Origin: Tillus elongatus
Lineage: Eukaryota; Arthropoda; Insecta; Coleoptera; Cleridae
Assembly: GCA_964006375.1 (NCBI GenBank)
Contig: OZ023265.1
Coordinates: 158,918,118-158,982,117, forward strand
Length of the DNA: 64,000 nucleotides
Reading direction: 5' to 3'
The notes below the pieces were generated by a model. It made no database searches. It was given only the letters and a program-made list of their open reading frames with translations, and was not told the DNA's origin. Shown one piece after another: positions 1-16,862 of this stretch; the first letter of the stretch is position 1; each line of letters begins with the position of its first letter. The position numbers and the translations under genes were made by a program.

Positions 1-240
<240 letters not shown>

Positions 241-408
241 AAAAGCTATGATAACTAAATTTTGTATGTAGATTTACGATATAAAAAGTAAGCTGTACAC
301 CAAAATTTAGATTTCTATGTTGCAAGAAAAAGAAGTTATAATAAAATATTTGGTGCCAGAGAATTTCTATGACAATTCACTACCATAACGCACTTGCTGC
401 GTCCAGAC
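241..408 (+). mobile_element. HINE-like element, 3' end fragment
   Basis: This matches the last 170 bp of the complete short copy at 10908-11766 and ends with the 3' signature: a GAATTTTC-type repeat inverted (here 'gacaattcacta'), then the ACGCACTTGCTGCGT hairpin and 'ccagact'. It directly abuts the 5' end of the neighbouring minus-strand copy, so one has probably inserted into the other. Confidence 0.65.
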
Positions 409-1542
409 TCTTATAATGTTAGGTTATAGACACACTACTGAAATTGATATGACGGCAAGTATAAATAAAAAAATACATTGGCCAAACTAACAGAGTGCTT
501 AAAGATAGATCGACTCAGTACCAGAGTGATATGCATCTAAAAAAAACCTTGTGCATTGTCTGAACATAATCTGGATCCTGGTCATAATACAGCAAACTCC
601 TCCTTATTGGCTTCCCCTCTTCCTTCAACACTACGCCATCCCCATTGGAGGTGATGACTACCTGCATTTCTCTCCTACTCGCCGGACCTGACGTTCCCAG
701 CGGCCAGGGTCGCGGCAGCGCCCCGTTCCCGCAGGAGTGGAGACACATTAGCCGCTTCCCCCCTGCCGCCGGCGCACACCCGCGGCTAACCCTCTTGGCT
801 CGCCTCTCCGGCAGTGTTTCTTTTTCTGCCCTTGGGCGCTTCGCGTACGCGCCCCAGCTGACTTGGGCCAGCCTAGCGGCCTCGACCCTGGAGAGCCCCT
901 GTGGGCTCAGCTGCGCCTTTTTTTCAGTAATGTTTCTATTTTACATTCTGAAACCTTAAACAATACTTATCGAGAATTTTTGTACTTAAAATATTTTTTA
1001 TTATATACAATTTCGCTACTATAACGTATTTGTATTGGCTGCGTCCAGAATTTTTTATAGACCGTGATTCTTGTTGTTACCTCCAAACAACAATTATTGT
1101 AAAGAATAGTAGAGTTAAGTGGTTTTCAGGGCAGACCTTCGGAATTACACAATCAGGCAATTAGGTATGCAAGATGTGTAATGTATTATAAGAAAGGTAG
1201 CATACGACATATCCAATGTCCTTATGGTATTTGGAAGTTGAGATTTAATGCTACCAGACACGTACCACAGCATTTCCAGTTTGGGCCGTCTGTGATGTAT
1301 TCATATCCTGTATGACATATGTCCATTATTAACACAAAGACACAATTCAAACATTATCTTTTGTTCCACTCTTAATCGGAAGTTTGAGTATGAGTAATCT
1401 TGTATCTAGCTACAGGGATGAGTAATTGAGAAACACTTTCACCTTGATCTTTTTTTCTTGATTTTATTGACAAAATTGATTCCAATTCTTAATATTTACT
1501 TAGAAAGATTAAAATTGAATCTACATAGCCATGAAAATAAAA
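409..1542. other. Non-repetitive stretch with a GC-rich island
   Basis: No family copy is recognised here. The part from about 610 to 935 is strongly GC-rich; the remainder is AT-rich with no convincing ORF. Short words resembling the HINE 3' hairpin occur near 386-402 and 1030-1050, the latter degenerate. Confidence 0.4.
610..935. other. GC-rich island of unknown origin
   Basis: About 320 bp of markedly GC-rich sequence inside AT-rich DNA. Both strands are open for 75-105 codons (645-959 plus; 515-748 minus), as expected for GC-rich DNA, so openness alone proves little. The minus-strand reading ends in a segment of ordinary-looking composition (…GVVLKEEGKPIRRSLLYYDQ…), which could be an exon or retroelement fragment, but I do not recognise the family. 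No flanking repeat or target duplication is visible. Confidence 0.35.
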
Positions 1543-1961
1543 GTCTGGACGCAGCAAGTGCGTTATGGAAGTGAATTTTCATAAAAATGTTTTTAATAGC
1601 AAATATGTGTCTGTCTAATGCAAGCATGCATCAATCTGGTTACCGGTCTAGCCTATAGAGTGCTTTCATTTCTAAACTAGCCTCCCTTAATAATTTCCTT
1701 ATCAAGGAAATCTGGTTAAAAAAAAAACAGGTCAATTGGGCTTTCGAGGGGCACGTTCAAAAAGAGTATTTTCGGAATTTGACTTTTCACCCCCTAAGCC
1801 CCAGTCACCCCAACTTTATAATTTTAAATGACACCCCCTAGCTTGAGATATATCATTTTAAAGGTATTTAAAATCCTAATCCAACGGCGTTCACTAAATT
1901 TAAATCCACCGCCAACTTTTGAATTTAGAAGGAAAAAACGTCATCAAATTAGGAATATTTA

Positions 1962-2061
<100 letters not shown>

Positions 2062-2474
2062 TAATAGTTTAAGACTAAAACCTACTTTATTAAGTACTCA
2101 AAGTGTCCTCCGTTGTTAGCTAAACAATAAAATAGTCGACTTTTTATGAATTGTTTTTATCAGTAATTTTTCTGAGCGTAATTCTGTTGCAAATTTAGCT
2201 CCCCGGTGCCATTTGCGGCTATCAATTTTCCTGGTACGAGGTGATATGGGAACGATAACGCCCAGGTCTAATTTAACGATAAATTTCAGATAAAATGAGC
2301 CAGTTTTACTTTCTGGATAACTTTGTTACTTATTCGTATTTAGTGTTCGATTTTTGACGACTGCAACGAGTTAAAACCGAGTCTGTTGTGATTAAATTTA
2401 TTAAATTTTAAAAACTTCAAACTCATTTAAATCACTTCAATTTAAAATATTGAATTTAAATAAAACTAACATTC

Positions 2475-3567
2475 ATGGTTTACACTAACCAAGAAAGAGT
2501 TGAAATAATTTACTTGTATGGTGCTCAGAATAGGTGTGCTCGTAATACCGCCCGAGTTTTCAAGGAAAGGCATCCTGAAAAAAATGTGGGACACCAACAT
2601 GTGCTAAGTCTTGCACGAAAATTTGAAGAAACTGGCTCAGTATGTAACAAAGCAAATAAGCAACCACGACTTCTTAACAAAGCTGCACAAATTGGGGTTT
2701 TAGGATGATTTGTCGCTGAACCTACGACTTCAATTCCAAAAGTCGCTGCATTAACGAATATTTCCGTCGTTTCCATACATAAAGTTTTAAAACTTTACAA
2801 GTTATTTCCTTATAAATTGACCATTCTTCATGAACTCGGCGAGGATGATTATGATAGAAGGATTCAATTCTGTGAATTAATGACTGCCAGAATTCAAGAC
2901 GATAGGAATTTGGTAGATATTATTTGCTTTAGTGATGGATCAACGTTCTTTCTGAATGGTTTTGTTAATAAACACAAATGTAGATATTGGGATAATCAAA
3001 ATCCACGAGTGTTCGTAGAGGGTCATACAGAGTTTCCACAAAAAATTAATGTCTGGGCGGGAATTATTGGAAATGAAATAATAGGCCCTTTGTTTATTGA
3101 AGCAAATTTAACTGGTGATTTGTATTTACATTTTTTGGAAAATTATATTGAGCCACTGATAACAGAGTCCTTAGAAAACCAACTTAATGAAGAAGGCAAC
3201 CCACTGCTGGATGAACAAAATTAGCACTATCAACAGGACGGTGCACCACCACACTATGCCTATGGCACGTGTTCGCGAGTGGCTTAAGCAAAGATTTCCC
3301 GACAAATGGATTGGCAGACGAGGCGCCCTGGAATGGCCCGCCAGATCTCCAGACTTAACACCACTGCACTTCTTCCTTTGGGGTTATTTGAAATCAGATG
3401 TGTACTATAATCCTCCACCAGAGAATACTCAGTATCTAAAAGATAATATCACCCAAGCTTGCCGACAAATTATTACAGAAACATTTCAAAACGTTAGACG
3501 AGAATTCGTCGATCGAAGATTTTATTGTTTAGCTAACAGAGGGCACTTTGATCACTTAACAAAGTAG
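2475..3567 (+). pseudogene. Mariner A transposase, broken
   Basis: The product would be an IS630/Tc1/mariner cut-and-paste transposase. The N-terminus (MVYTNQERVEIIYLYG…) is the DUF4817-like helix-turn-helix found in elements B-F. The first catalytic aspartate is seen in CFSDGSTF and the second in QQDGAPPHY. The third position reads TPLHFFLWG, where relatives have TPLDFFLWG, so the last catalytic residue is lost. In-frame stops lie at 2706 and 3222, and a frameshift near 3250 moves the C-terminal part (WLKQRFPDKWIGRR…) into another frame. The ATG at 2475 is chosen because it aligns with the start of the relatives. The copy is clearly inactive. Confidence 0.85.
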
Positions 3568-4935
3568 GTTTTTTCTCTTAAACTATTAAATAAATTTGTA
3601 AAAATATTCCGAATTTGATGACGTTTTCTTCTTTTAAATTCAAAAGTTGGCGGTGGATTTAAATTTCGTAAACGCCGTTGGATTAGGATTTTAAATACCT
3701 TTAAAATGATGTATCTCAAGCTAGGGGGTGTCATTTAAAATTATAAAGTTAGGGTGACTGGAGTTTGGGGGGTGAAAAGTAAAATTCCAAAAATACTGTT
3801 TTTGAACGTGCCCATCGAAATCCCAATTGACCTGTTTTTTTTAAACCAGATTTCCTTGATAAATAAATTATTAAGGGTGGCTAGTTTTGAAATGTACAAA
3901 AATTTTCCGAAAATAAACTTTAAATGTTTCCGAGAAAACTGGTTAATAGCAAATTGAGTTATTGAAATTTGAAGGATTTAATGAAAATTCCCTACCAAAA
4001 CTCACTTGCTGCATCTCGATTTTTTTCTTACAAACATGCATCATATTTCGATAAAAAATGCAAAAATGCAATAATATAAGGGGTTCGAAAAAACAATTGT
4101 ACGGATCACCAACGACTTATGGACCAGTCTGTGATTGTCAAAATATTTTTATAAGATGGAGCTTGACACCCTATAATTAACGTATAGAATTTTTTCTCGT
4201 ATCTTGTATAATAACAATTATATTAAGCTTTATCCTAGAAGTGCGTCACCTTGTTTTTATGCAAACAGATAAAAACTGGAAGTAAACCCGGATATGGATT
4301 CTACGGGGCCTAGTTTGCGCTCATTTGAATAAATCTTTTTAAAATTGAAAAGTGGCGATCTCCACATTAACGAATGTTTTCTACGAAATTTCGCCAAAAA
4401 TTATAGACCGTTAAACCATAAACTTAACTAAACCTACAGCCAAAGCATCAGAGAAGGGGTCTGTTTGAAATGAATTTTTTTGTAAATATTTTAGTAAAAT
4501 GAAGGACAATGGCTGTTGAAGCTAAGGGGTTTGCAGAACACTCTTCTTGCGACATTTTCTTTACATAATCCGTATGTGTATCAGGTTCTTTGTCTAAATG
4601 TTGCCAATTTTGACGTTTCAAATGGCGACTTTGGCGTTTTGAGGAAAACCCCATTTTTTTAAAATGCCTATAACCTTTTTGTCTTTCAACCTACAGACTT
4701 AAATGTTGGTACGTGGGTCACTATTTATATTAAAATAATACAAACAAGCGCACCAAATTTGGTTGCCCTTACTTTGTTACTTCCGGAGATATAATTTTTT
4801 CCCGAAAGAAAACAACATTTTCCGGGAAAACCTGGGCAGATTTTCCTGGCTAACGAACTTAGCCAAGCCACTTACAAAAGGAAGGAAGTCACCAAATTTG
4901 ATCAAAATCGGCCCATTACTTTTTGAGTTATCAAT

Positions 4936-4938
<3 letters not shown>

Positions 4939-5027
<89 letters not shown>
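4939..5027. repeat. (AT)n microsatellite inside HINE
   Basis: AT tract between the conserved HINE blocks 'gagttatc…gtgat' and 'aaaaattgaaactgacccc'. Confidence 0.95.
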
Positions 5028-5029
<2 letters not shown>

Positions 5030-5150
5030 CATAAAAATTGAAACTGACCCCAGATATGGGTTTTAGGGGTTCTAGTTTGCGCTCATTTGAAAAAAAAATT
5101 CAAAACTCGGGATCTCTTCATTAGTGAATTTTTTTAAAGAAAATTCACCA

Positions 5151-5440
5151 AAAGGTCTAGGCGCAGCAAGTGTGTTATGGTAGCGAATTTTCATAAAATA
5201 TTTCAAATAGGTAGCGAATAATTTTTTTCATTAAGGTTTTCACTTAGAAACCTGAATTTGGGTACATAGTTTACGCTTTACACCAGAAACTTGCATACCA
5301 AATTTAGTTGCCATACTTTTGTTATTTGCCTAGATACAATAATTTTTAGAAAGAAAATCCGGAAAAACATTCGATTATCTTGGCTAACAAACTTAGTCAA
5401 GCGATTTATAAAAATAAGGAAATACGTAGGGACATGAACT
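5151..5440 (-). mobile_element. HINE-like fragment, 3' end at left
   Basis: Begins with a degenerate 3' hairpin in reverse ('ggcgcagcaagtgtgttatgg') and 'tagcgaattttcat', followed by family body sequence ('ccaaatttagttgcc', 'gctaacaaacttag'). It directly abuts the 5' end of the preceding copy. Confidence 0.5.
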
Positions 5441-6306
5441 CAAGGCCTCAATATTAAAATTTTATGTAAAAAAAAATGTCGCAAGAAGAGTGTTCTCCCA
5501 ACCCTTAAGTTTCAGCTTCAACCGTCATTGTCCTTCATTTTACTAAAATATTTCCAGAAATTTCATTTCAAATAGACCCTTTCTCTGATGCTTTAGCGGT
5601 AGTTTTAGTTAAGTTTATGGTTTAACCGCCTATAATTTTTAGCTAATTTTCGTAGAAAAAATTGTTTAATGGGGAGACCGCGACTTTTGAATTTTAAGAT
5701 TTCTTCAAATGAGCGGAAACTAGGCCCCCTAGAATCCATATCCTGGTTTAGTTTAATTTTCTGTTCACTTATATACAGGGTGACGCATTTCTACGGTAAA
5801 GCTCAATATAATTGTTATTATACAAGATACGAGAAAAAGTTTTTAATTATAGGGTGTCTTGAGCTGCATCTTATAAAATTATTTTGACAATCACAGAGTG
5901 GCCTGTGAGTCGTTGGTGATACCTACAAGTTATTTTTTTTTTTGGAACACCTTATATCATTGCATTTTTGCATTTTTTATCGAAATATGATGCAAGCTTG
6001 TAACGAAAAAATCGATACGCAGTAAGTGCGTTTTGGTAGCGAATTATCATTAACTGCTTCAAATTTCAGTAACTCAATTTGCCATTAACCCAAGGTTTGT
6101 TTGGTAGGAAACCAGTTTTCTCGGAAACAGTATGTTTATTTTCGGAAAATTTTTGTACATTTTCAAACGATAAGTTATTTTGAGAAAATATGGTACATTG
6201 TTTCTCCTACATAGGTTATTCCGGTAACCAGATTAAGGCCTGCTTGCATGAGAGAGACATATTTGCTATTAAAAAACATTTGTACTTGCTGCGTCCAGAC
6301 TTTTTC
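5441..6306 (+). mobile_element. HINE-like element, extra-long body and 3' end
   Basis: Contains the family block 'tgtcgcaagaagagtgttct', the internal 5'-type end (TTTTTAGCTAATTTTCG near 5636), the 'tacagggtgacgcattt' junction near 5776, an internal reversed hairpin (near 6013), and the 3' terminal unit ending 'acttgctgcgtccagact' near 6300. No (AT)n tract remains in this copy. Confidence 0.65.
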
Positions 6307-7010
6307 TTTATTTTATCCATTACAAATTATACATTATGTCTTACATGGAAGCACAAGCTTGTATCAGTAAATAACATAATTTTGGTTAGAAGTTTCTTCC
6401 AAATTGTTTAACTGTTAAACGCATCTTAAAATGCCACTTTGAAATTTTGACCAACCTTGCTGTAATTGTAATTTTCTGCAGCACCAATACCTCTGTGGCC
6501 ACTCTTCACATTAGGCACTGCTTCGAAACATAACTAATCCGTACATTTTTCCTAATATTTTAAATAAATACTGAAATTGTTACTGCTATAATTTCTACAT
6601 TTGATTATGTTTTAGTACATATATTTCCTCGCAAAATTCATTTTCTATTACAGCAGTATCATCTCCATCGACAAGTATATGCTGTCTAGCTAATCTGGTC
6701 TTTAGGGATATTTTCAGCAGTTTCATCTGAAGTGATTTTACTTGATCCTAGACAGCGTTCAGTATCTTGGTTTTGAAATGCCAACATGAAGCACCACCCT
6801 ATCTTCTTATTGGTCCACCTCTTAGTTCTTACTTCGCTTTTTGGACCAGCTCTGGGTTTTTGGAATCTTGTTCTTGCAGTGCAGCTCTAGTTTCTGATTT
6901 CACTAGAAAATACTGATCCACACCTTGAGAAGATATAATTTTCACGGGTACTACCGGAAGACGAAATATTTTGGGCCTATGCAAGTTTTCAAAACTGTTT
7001 TTACGAATAT
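6307..7010. other. Non-repetitive stretch with a possible coding relic
   Basis: No repeat family is recognised. On the minus strand, about 6690-7000 reads as a plausible coding relic (…[21 protein letters not shown]…) that shifts frame near 6830 and continues (…RTKRWTNKKIGWCFMLAFQ…). I do not recognise the protein, and no intact ORF remains. Confidence 0.35.
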
Positions 7011-7015
7011 GTATG

Positions 7016-7020
<5 letters not shown>

Positions 7021-7081
<61 letters not shown>
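7021..7081. repeat. (AT)n microsatellite
   Basis: AT tract preceded by a short (GTAT)n run and followed immediately by LINE reverse-transcriptase coding sequence. Confidence 0.95.
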
Positions 7082-7082
<1 letters not shown>

Positions 7083-7085
<3 letters not shown>

Positions 7086-7370
7086 TAAACGGCCAACAAC
7101 TTGAACAGTTAGAAATGTTCACGTACATTGGGAGTATTATTACGAGTGATGGTAAATGTATAACAGAGCTGAGGAGGATCGTACTGTCAAAGCAAGCATT
7201 CTGTCGAGAAAATACTCTTACAATTTTTTATTTATTTTGACCTGACCATACGTATGGAGTGTTGTAATGTATGGGGCAGAAAGCTGTACTTTGCATTAGG
7301 AGATGCAGAGAATAGAAGCTTTTAAAAATGGACATTGTGAAAATACCAAAGACAAGGTACAGCGACATGT
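7083..7370 (+). pseudogene. LINE reverse transcriptase C-terminal relic
   Basis: The translation gives [20 protein letters not shown], then TSDGKC and a TELRR segment. This is the region downstream of the catalytic palm in non-LTR reverse transcriptases ('NG.qle.v..f.YLGS.it.dg'). After a frameshift near 7240 it continues VVMYGAESCTLH-stop-EMQRIEAFK, matching the usual 'vlYGaEtWtl…rieaFe.w' ending. Only the 3' end survives, with several frameshifts and a stop, and a short (TATG)n run follows near 7365. This is a dead, 5'-truncated copy, probably of a CR1/L2- or RTE-type LINE. Confidence 0.7.
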
Positions 7371-7427
7371 ATGTATGTATTAGGATGGTCTTTGGCGATG
7401 TGGACCATGCTTATTAACTATTAATGG

Positions 7428-7428
<1 letters not shown>

Positions 7429-7516
<88 letters not shown>
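7429..7516. repeat. (TA)n microsatellite, left flank of mariner B
   Basis: TA tract ending exactly where the mariner B terminal sequence (GGTGGCGCATTG) begins. Confidence 0.95.
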
Positions 7517-10107
<2,591 letters not shown>

Positions 10108-10138
10108 TTATTTATTTATTTATTTATTTATTTATTTC
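10108..10138. repeat. (TTTA)n tract, LINE 3' tail
   Basis: Tetranucleotide run at the 3' end of the minus-strand LINE. Confidence 0.85.
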
Positions 10139-11040
10139 ATACAAATACTCAACGGGAAGTATCCCAAATTAAGAGTATGAATACAATATAAAATACATAG
10201 CATACACTAAAAAAAATTAACATCGTAAAAGTACTACTAATTACCAAACAGCGATGCAACGTGTCTCAGCTCAGACTCCCCACAACACAATATGTCTATT
10301 GACTGATGCACGCTGGTATAAATGGAGCACGATCTGTAAATCGGTGAGTTAAGCCTAACATTGGTCCCTAGAGTTGACTCTAGGGGTGTGAAAAAGCAGA
10401 GTGTGCAACAGTTCAGGACAGGCGATCCTACTGTGCAGTAAATTATATATCAGGGAGAGAGCAGAATAAATACGCCTAGTCTGCAGATATTCCAATGAGA
10501 ACCTCGACAGTAAATCGGCCTGTGATGTACCAGCAGCGGGATACACCCGATCCGCTTTGTATGCAAGGAACTTTACAAATCTCCGTTGGACACCCTCAAG
10601 AGCCACTATATTCACGTCATACAGAGGAGACCAGACTACACAGGCATATGCCAGATGCGGCCGCACATAGGCACCGAACAGGAGCCTCAAAGTGTCCGCA
10701 TTATGAAAGGAACCGGAATTGCGAATAAGAAATCCAAGTGTCTTCGATGCCCTAGCAATAGCATGTTCATAGTTCACCACAAACGAGAGTTTCGAGTCAA
10801 AGACAACACCCAAGTCTTTAAAGGTTGCAGGTCTTAGAAGAGGCTGTCCATCTATGGAGTATGGGAACTCGATTACACGGCGGTTGAGCGTATAAGACTT
10901 TACAACGCATTTTTAGTGAATTTTCGTAGAAAAAATTCACTAATGGGGAGATCCCGGCTTTTGAATTTTGAAAAATTTTTTGCAATGAGCGCGAACTAGG
11001 ACTCCTAACCCATATCCGGGGTCAGTTTCAATTTTTATAT

Positions 11041-11144
<104 letters not shown>

Positions 11145-11149
11145 CACAC

Positions 11150-11585
11150 CGATAACTCAAAAAATAATGGGCCGATTTTGATAAAATTTGGCATGTACCT
11201 TTCTTTTGTAAATGGCTTGGATAAGTTCGTTAGTCAGGAAAATCGGACGGGGTTTTCCGGGAAAATTTTGAGTTTTCATTCGAAAAAAATTCTTATCTCA
11301 AAAAATAATGGGCAGATCTTAATAAAATTTGGCATGTACCTTTCCTTTGTAAATGGCTTTGACAAGTTTGTTAGTCAGGAAAATCGGACGAGGTTTTCCG
11401 GGAAAGTTTTGAGTTTTCATTCGAAAAAAAAATTTATCTCAAAGAATAATAGGCCGTTTTTGATAAAATTTCGCATATACCTTCCCTTTGTAAATGACTT
11501 TGATAAGTTCGTAAATCAGAAAAATCGGACGAGGTTTTCCAGAAAAATTTTGAGTTTTCATTTGAAAAAAATTTTTATCTTAAAA
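11150..11585 (+). repeat. Three tandem ~130-bp repeats inside HINE
   Basis: Three consecutive units each read 'ctcaaa-aataatgg-ccg-tttt-ataaaattt-gcat-tacctt…cggac-aggttttcc…ttttgagttttcatt'. Unit starts are near 11153, 11293 and 11428. Other copies of the family carry one unit, so this copy has amplified it. The ORF across the units is a by-product of the repeat. Confidence 0.8.
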
Positions 11586-12225
11586 AATTAAAAATCTAGG
11601 ATAACCAAATTTGGTAGGTAGGTTTAGGATATAAAAAGTAAACTATACACCAAAATTTAGATTTCTATGTTACAAGAAAAAAAAGTTATAATAAAATATT
11701 TTGTGCCAGATCATTTCTATGAAAATTCACTACCATAACGCACTTGCTGCGTCCAGGCTTTTTAATATTCAGTGGGAGGTTGTTAATGGAGCACCAGTGT
11801 TGAACTCTGCGCAAACATCCCTCAAGCACTGAACAATCGCAGTGACCAGCAACGGATGAGAAGATTTTTACACCATCCGCATACAGAAGATGGGGTTAGT
11901 CGATAACATCCGAAATATCATTGATGAACAGATTGAACAGCAAGGGTCCCAGAACAGATCCCTGAGGAACACATGATTCAGCCAAGACCCCCACGAACAG
12001 ACACCCATGATAGTGGACAACAATAACACGATCACGAAGATATGATTCCATAAACTTCAGCAAGTTCGGTGAGAAATCCATGTTATCCAGTTTCCTCAAA
12101 AGAATATCGTAATTTAATCTATCAAAGGCACTGGAGAGGTCCAGGTAGATAACATCCGTCTGCGACCCGTTGTTTATAATGGATCTTAACCACTTCAACA
12201 CACCATCTCAACTATAACTCAGTCT

Positions 12226-12631
12226 CCACACACCATATTTTTGCGCAAATTATCAAAATCAACCAGAAACATAAGCTACATATTTTGATTTGATAACAAA
12301 AGTAAAAATGGCTAGTGTAGCACATGGCGTTACTTGTCCTTTTTTTATTCGGCTTGGATTATAACCTAAACTCCTAAACTAACCCGAGAGATTATTCCTG
12401 CGTGTAAGTTTCAAGAAATATTCTTTGTTTGTAGTTAATCTCCAAATTGCAGTTTTGTATCTTTTGATTTATTTGAACATATATATTTTTAATTTATCAG
12501 GCAAGCGGAAAAAGTGCTGGACAAGAAGAAACCAAAAGTAAGGAAACCCTGGGGATGCCATCAGAAATAATAAAAGTTAATACAATAACGTTATTGGTGG
12601 ACAAAGATTAAACACGAATTCGTACAGTAAA
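12226..12631. other. Non-repetitive stretch
   Basis: No gene or family copy recognised between the truncated LINE and a mariner relic. Confidence 0.4.
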
Positions 12632-12787
12632 TACGAGACAGGCTGAATAAAAACCTGGAAAGCGTTGTTAAACAAAATTTATTGAAGTAATGTCAAAAAC
12701 AAGGTCATTTTTCGACGTAGTCTCCATTCTGTTCTATGTACCTCCCCCACCGTTTTGGAAGTGCTTGAATATCCGAAGAAGAAAAAT
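12632..12787 (-). pseudogene. Mariner-type transposase C-terminal relic with element end
   Basis: On the minus strand, 12780-12709 reads DIQALPKRWGRYIEQNGDYV and then EK-stop, the classic C-terminus of DD34D mariner transposases ('lp.RW.kci...GdYve'). It is followed by a short 3' untranslated region and a probable element end, TACGAGACAGGCTGAATAA, near 12632. Everything upstream of the C-terminus is missing, replaced by HINE sequence from about 12815. This family is distinct from elements A-F. Confidence 0.75.
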
Positions 12788-12814
12788 TGTTTTTGTCGTT
12801 TTGCACTCCTAAAT

Positions 12815-13603
12815 CACTTCTCCATGTTTTTAATTACAAATATATCGCTCTAATGCGAGCAGGCATCAATTTGGTTACCGCTATAACCTATATAGTAGGA
12901 ACAATGTACCATATTTTATCAAAATAATTATTTGAAAATGTATAAAAATTTCCGAAAATAAACTTTAAATGTTTCTGAGAAAACTGGTCTCCTAGCTAAT
13001 GAACCTTAGGTTAATAGCAAATTGAGTTATTGAAATTCGAAACATTTAATAAATATTCGCTACCAAAACGCCCTTGCCGCATTTATACAAAAATTTTCCG
13101 AAAATAAAGTTAAATGTTGGTTTCCTAAACAACAAAACTTACGTTAATAGCAAATTGAGTTATTGAAATTTGAAGGATTTAATGAAAATTCGCTACCAAA
13201 ACGCACTTACTGCGTCCTGATTTATTTCTTACAAACATGCATCATATTTCGATAAAAAATGCTAAGATGCAGTAACGAATTTGTTCTACGAAAATTAGCT
13301 AAAAATTATAGACCGTTAAACCATAAACTTCACTAAACCTACAGCGAAAGCATCAACTTAACTAAACCGACAGCCAAAGCATCAGAGAAAGAGTTTATTT
13401 GAAATGAATTTTCTGTAAATATTTTAGTAAAATGAAGGTCAATGATGGTCGAATCTGAAACTTACGGGTTCGCAGAACACTCTTCTTGCAACATTTTCTT
13501 TTAACAATCCGTATTTGTTTCACGTTCTTTGCCTAAACATTGCCAATTGTAACACGGATCTCCCCATTAGTGAATGTTTTTAAGAAAATTCACTAAAAAA
13601 GAA
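12815..13603 (-). mobile_element. HINE-like element, internally deleted
   Basis: Family body in reverse: 'caggcatcaatttggttaccg', two successive 3'-type ends (near 13063-13082 and 13190-13215), then 'tagaccgttaaaccataaac', a 24-bp local duplication of 'actaaacc-acagc', and the 5' end hairpin (gtgaatgttttt…attcac) near 13574-13600. There is no (AT)n tract; the region between body and 5' end is deleted. Confidence 0.65.
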
Positions 13604-14275
13604 AACTTGAATCACCAACCACCTGTAATTCTAGAATATTTTTTAAGATGTAGCTCAAGACATCGTATAATTAATGTATACAATTTTTTTTTGTATCGTG
13701 CATAATAACGGATATATTAAACTTTAAAGATTTTTTACGAAAATTCGACAAAAATTATATACCATTAACCGATAAACTCTATAGCCAACACTACTGCCAA
13801 ATCATCAGAGAAAGCGTCTATTTGTAATGAATTTTCTTGGAATATTTTAGTAAAATGAAGGACAATGACGATTGAAACTAAGACTTCGGGCTTTGTAAAA
13901 CATTATTCTTGAGACATTTTCCTTCCATAGATCATATTAGTTTCAGGTTCATTGCCTAAATATTACCAATAACCTTTAAAATCGCGACTTTGACGTTTTG
14001 AGGAAACTCCAATTTTTTTTTAAATGCCTGTAACTTTTTTGTCCTTTAACCTACAGAGCTAAATTTTGGTAGGTAACTTACTTATAATGATGTAAACGCG
14101 CGTATGAAATTTGGTTGCCCTTACTTTGTTCATTCCGGAGATATAAATTTTTTTCGAAAGAAAACACAAAATTTTCCAGGAAAACCTCGGCGAATTTTCC
14201 TGGCTAACGAACTTATCCAAGCCACTTGTAAAAGGAAGGTACTCACTAAGTTTTATCAAAATCGGTCCATTATTT

Positions 14276-15747
<1,472 letters not shown>

Positions 15748-15760
15748 TAGTTATAGGTGT

Positions 15761-15763
<3 letters not shown>

Positions 15764-15852
<89 letters not shown>
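15764..15852. repeat. (AT)n microsatellite inside HINE
   Basis: Internal tract of the interrupted minus-strand HINE. Confidence 0.95.
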
Positions 15853-15858
<6 letters not shown>

Positions 15859-15973
15859 GAAACCGACCTCGGATTTGGGTTCCAGGGGTCCTAAATAGCG
15901 CTCATTTGAAGAATTTTTTTCAAAATTCAAAAGTCGGGATCTCCTCATTAGTGAATTTTTTAAAGAAAATTCA

Positions 15974-16782
15974 CTAAAAAAGGCTTATGGCTTATTTTTA
16001 CGTAGGAATCTAACCACGAGCGATGACACATACTTTTTGAAACAGCTGTATATTCTTTACATGCCTCTTTATTGAACACTGCTTCTCTAATTTCGACTGG
16101 GCGTAAATCCGACCTGCTCTTTATCAACGTGGTAATTATGAAAAAAGTCACAGTTATATACAATGAAAATGATATTACAACCAAACTACCTACAAAAAAG
16201 TAAAAAAAAGTCAATTATAAGGCAACCATTTAGTTTCACAGAGTATACGATAGCCTTACGAGTATAATTATTAATTATATTGTTCAATTATCTGTTTACT
16301 TTTCATTGTAGCGTTTATTCCGGTAGTTGCATTTAATATATTAATTAATACTTACATTATAATTTCAAATTTAACAGATTTAACGTCTCATCGAATTTTC
16401 AATAGTAAATATAATCAATAATGGAAATATATTGTGATATAATCAACAATAAGTGATGTAAAGAATTTTTAGTTTACTGGAAATTTGTTACGATCAATTT
16501 TCCTCTGAGAAATAGAAATATGATTTTTTATAAGGTTAATAGTAAAACCTTAGATTACGAGTAATTTCCTATATTTCTGTTAACGTAACAACTTTATGTA
16601 GAAACGTCGTCAATTAGTTTACTTTTTTTTACATAAGCACACTTTAAGTGAAACCATACAACAGATTTTAAAACCTAGCTATTTTTATTAAGGAATATTA
16701 GTTATCCTGGAAACTTTCCAGTGAGCAAAAATGAATTTAGTTGCTACTAGATGACCCGACAGACGTTGTTCTGTCCAAATTT

Positions 16783-16862
<80 letters not shown>

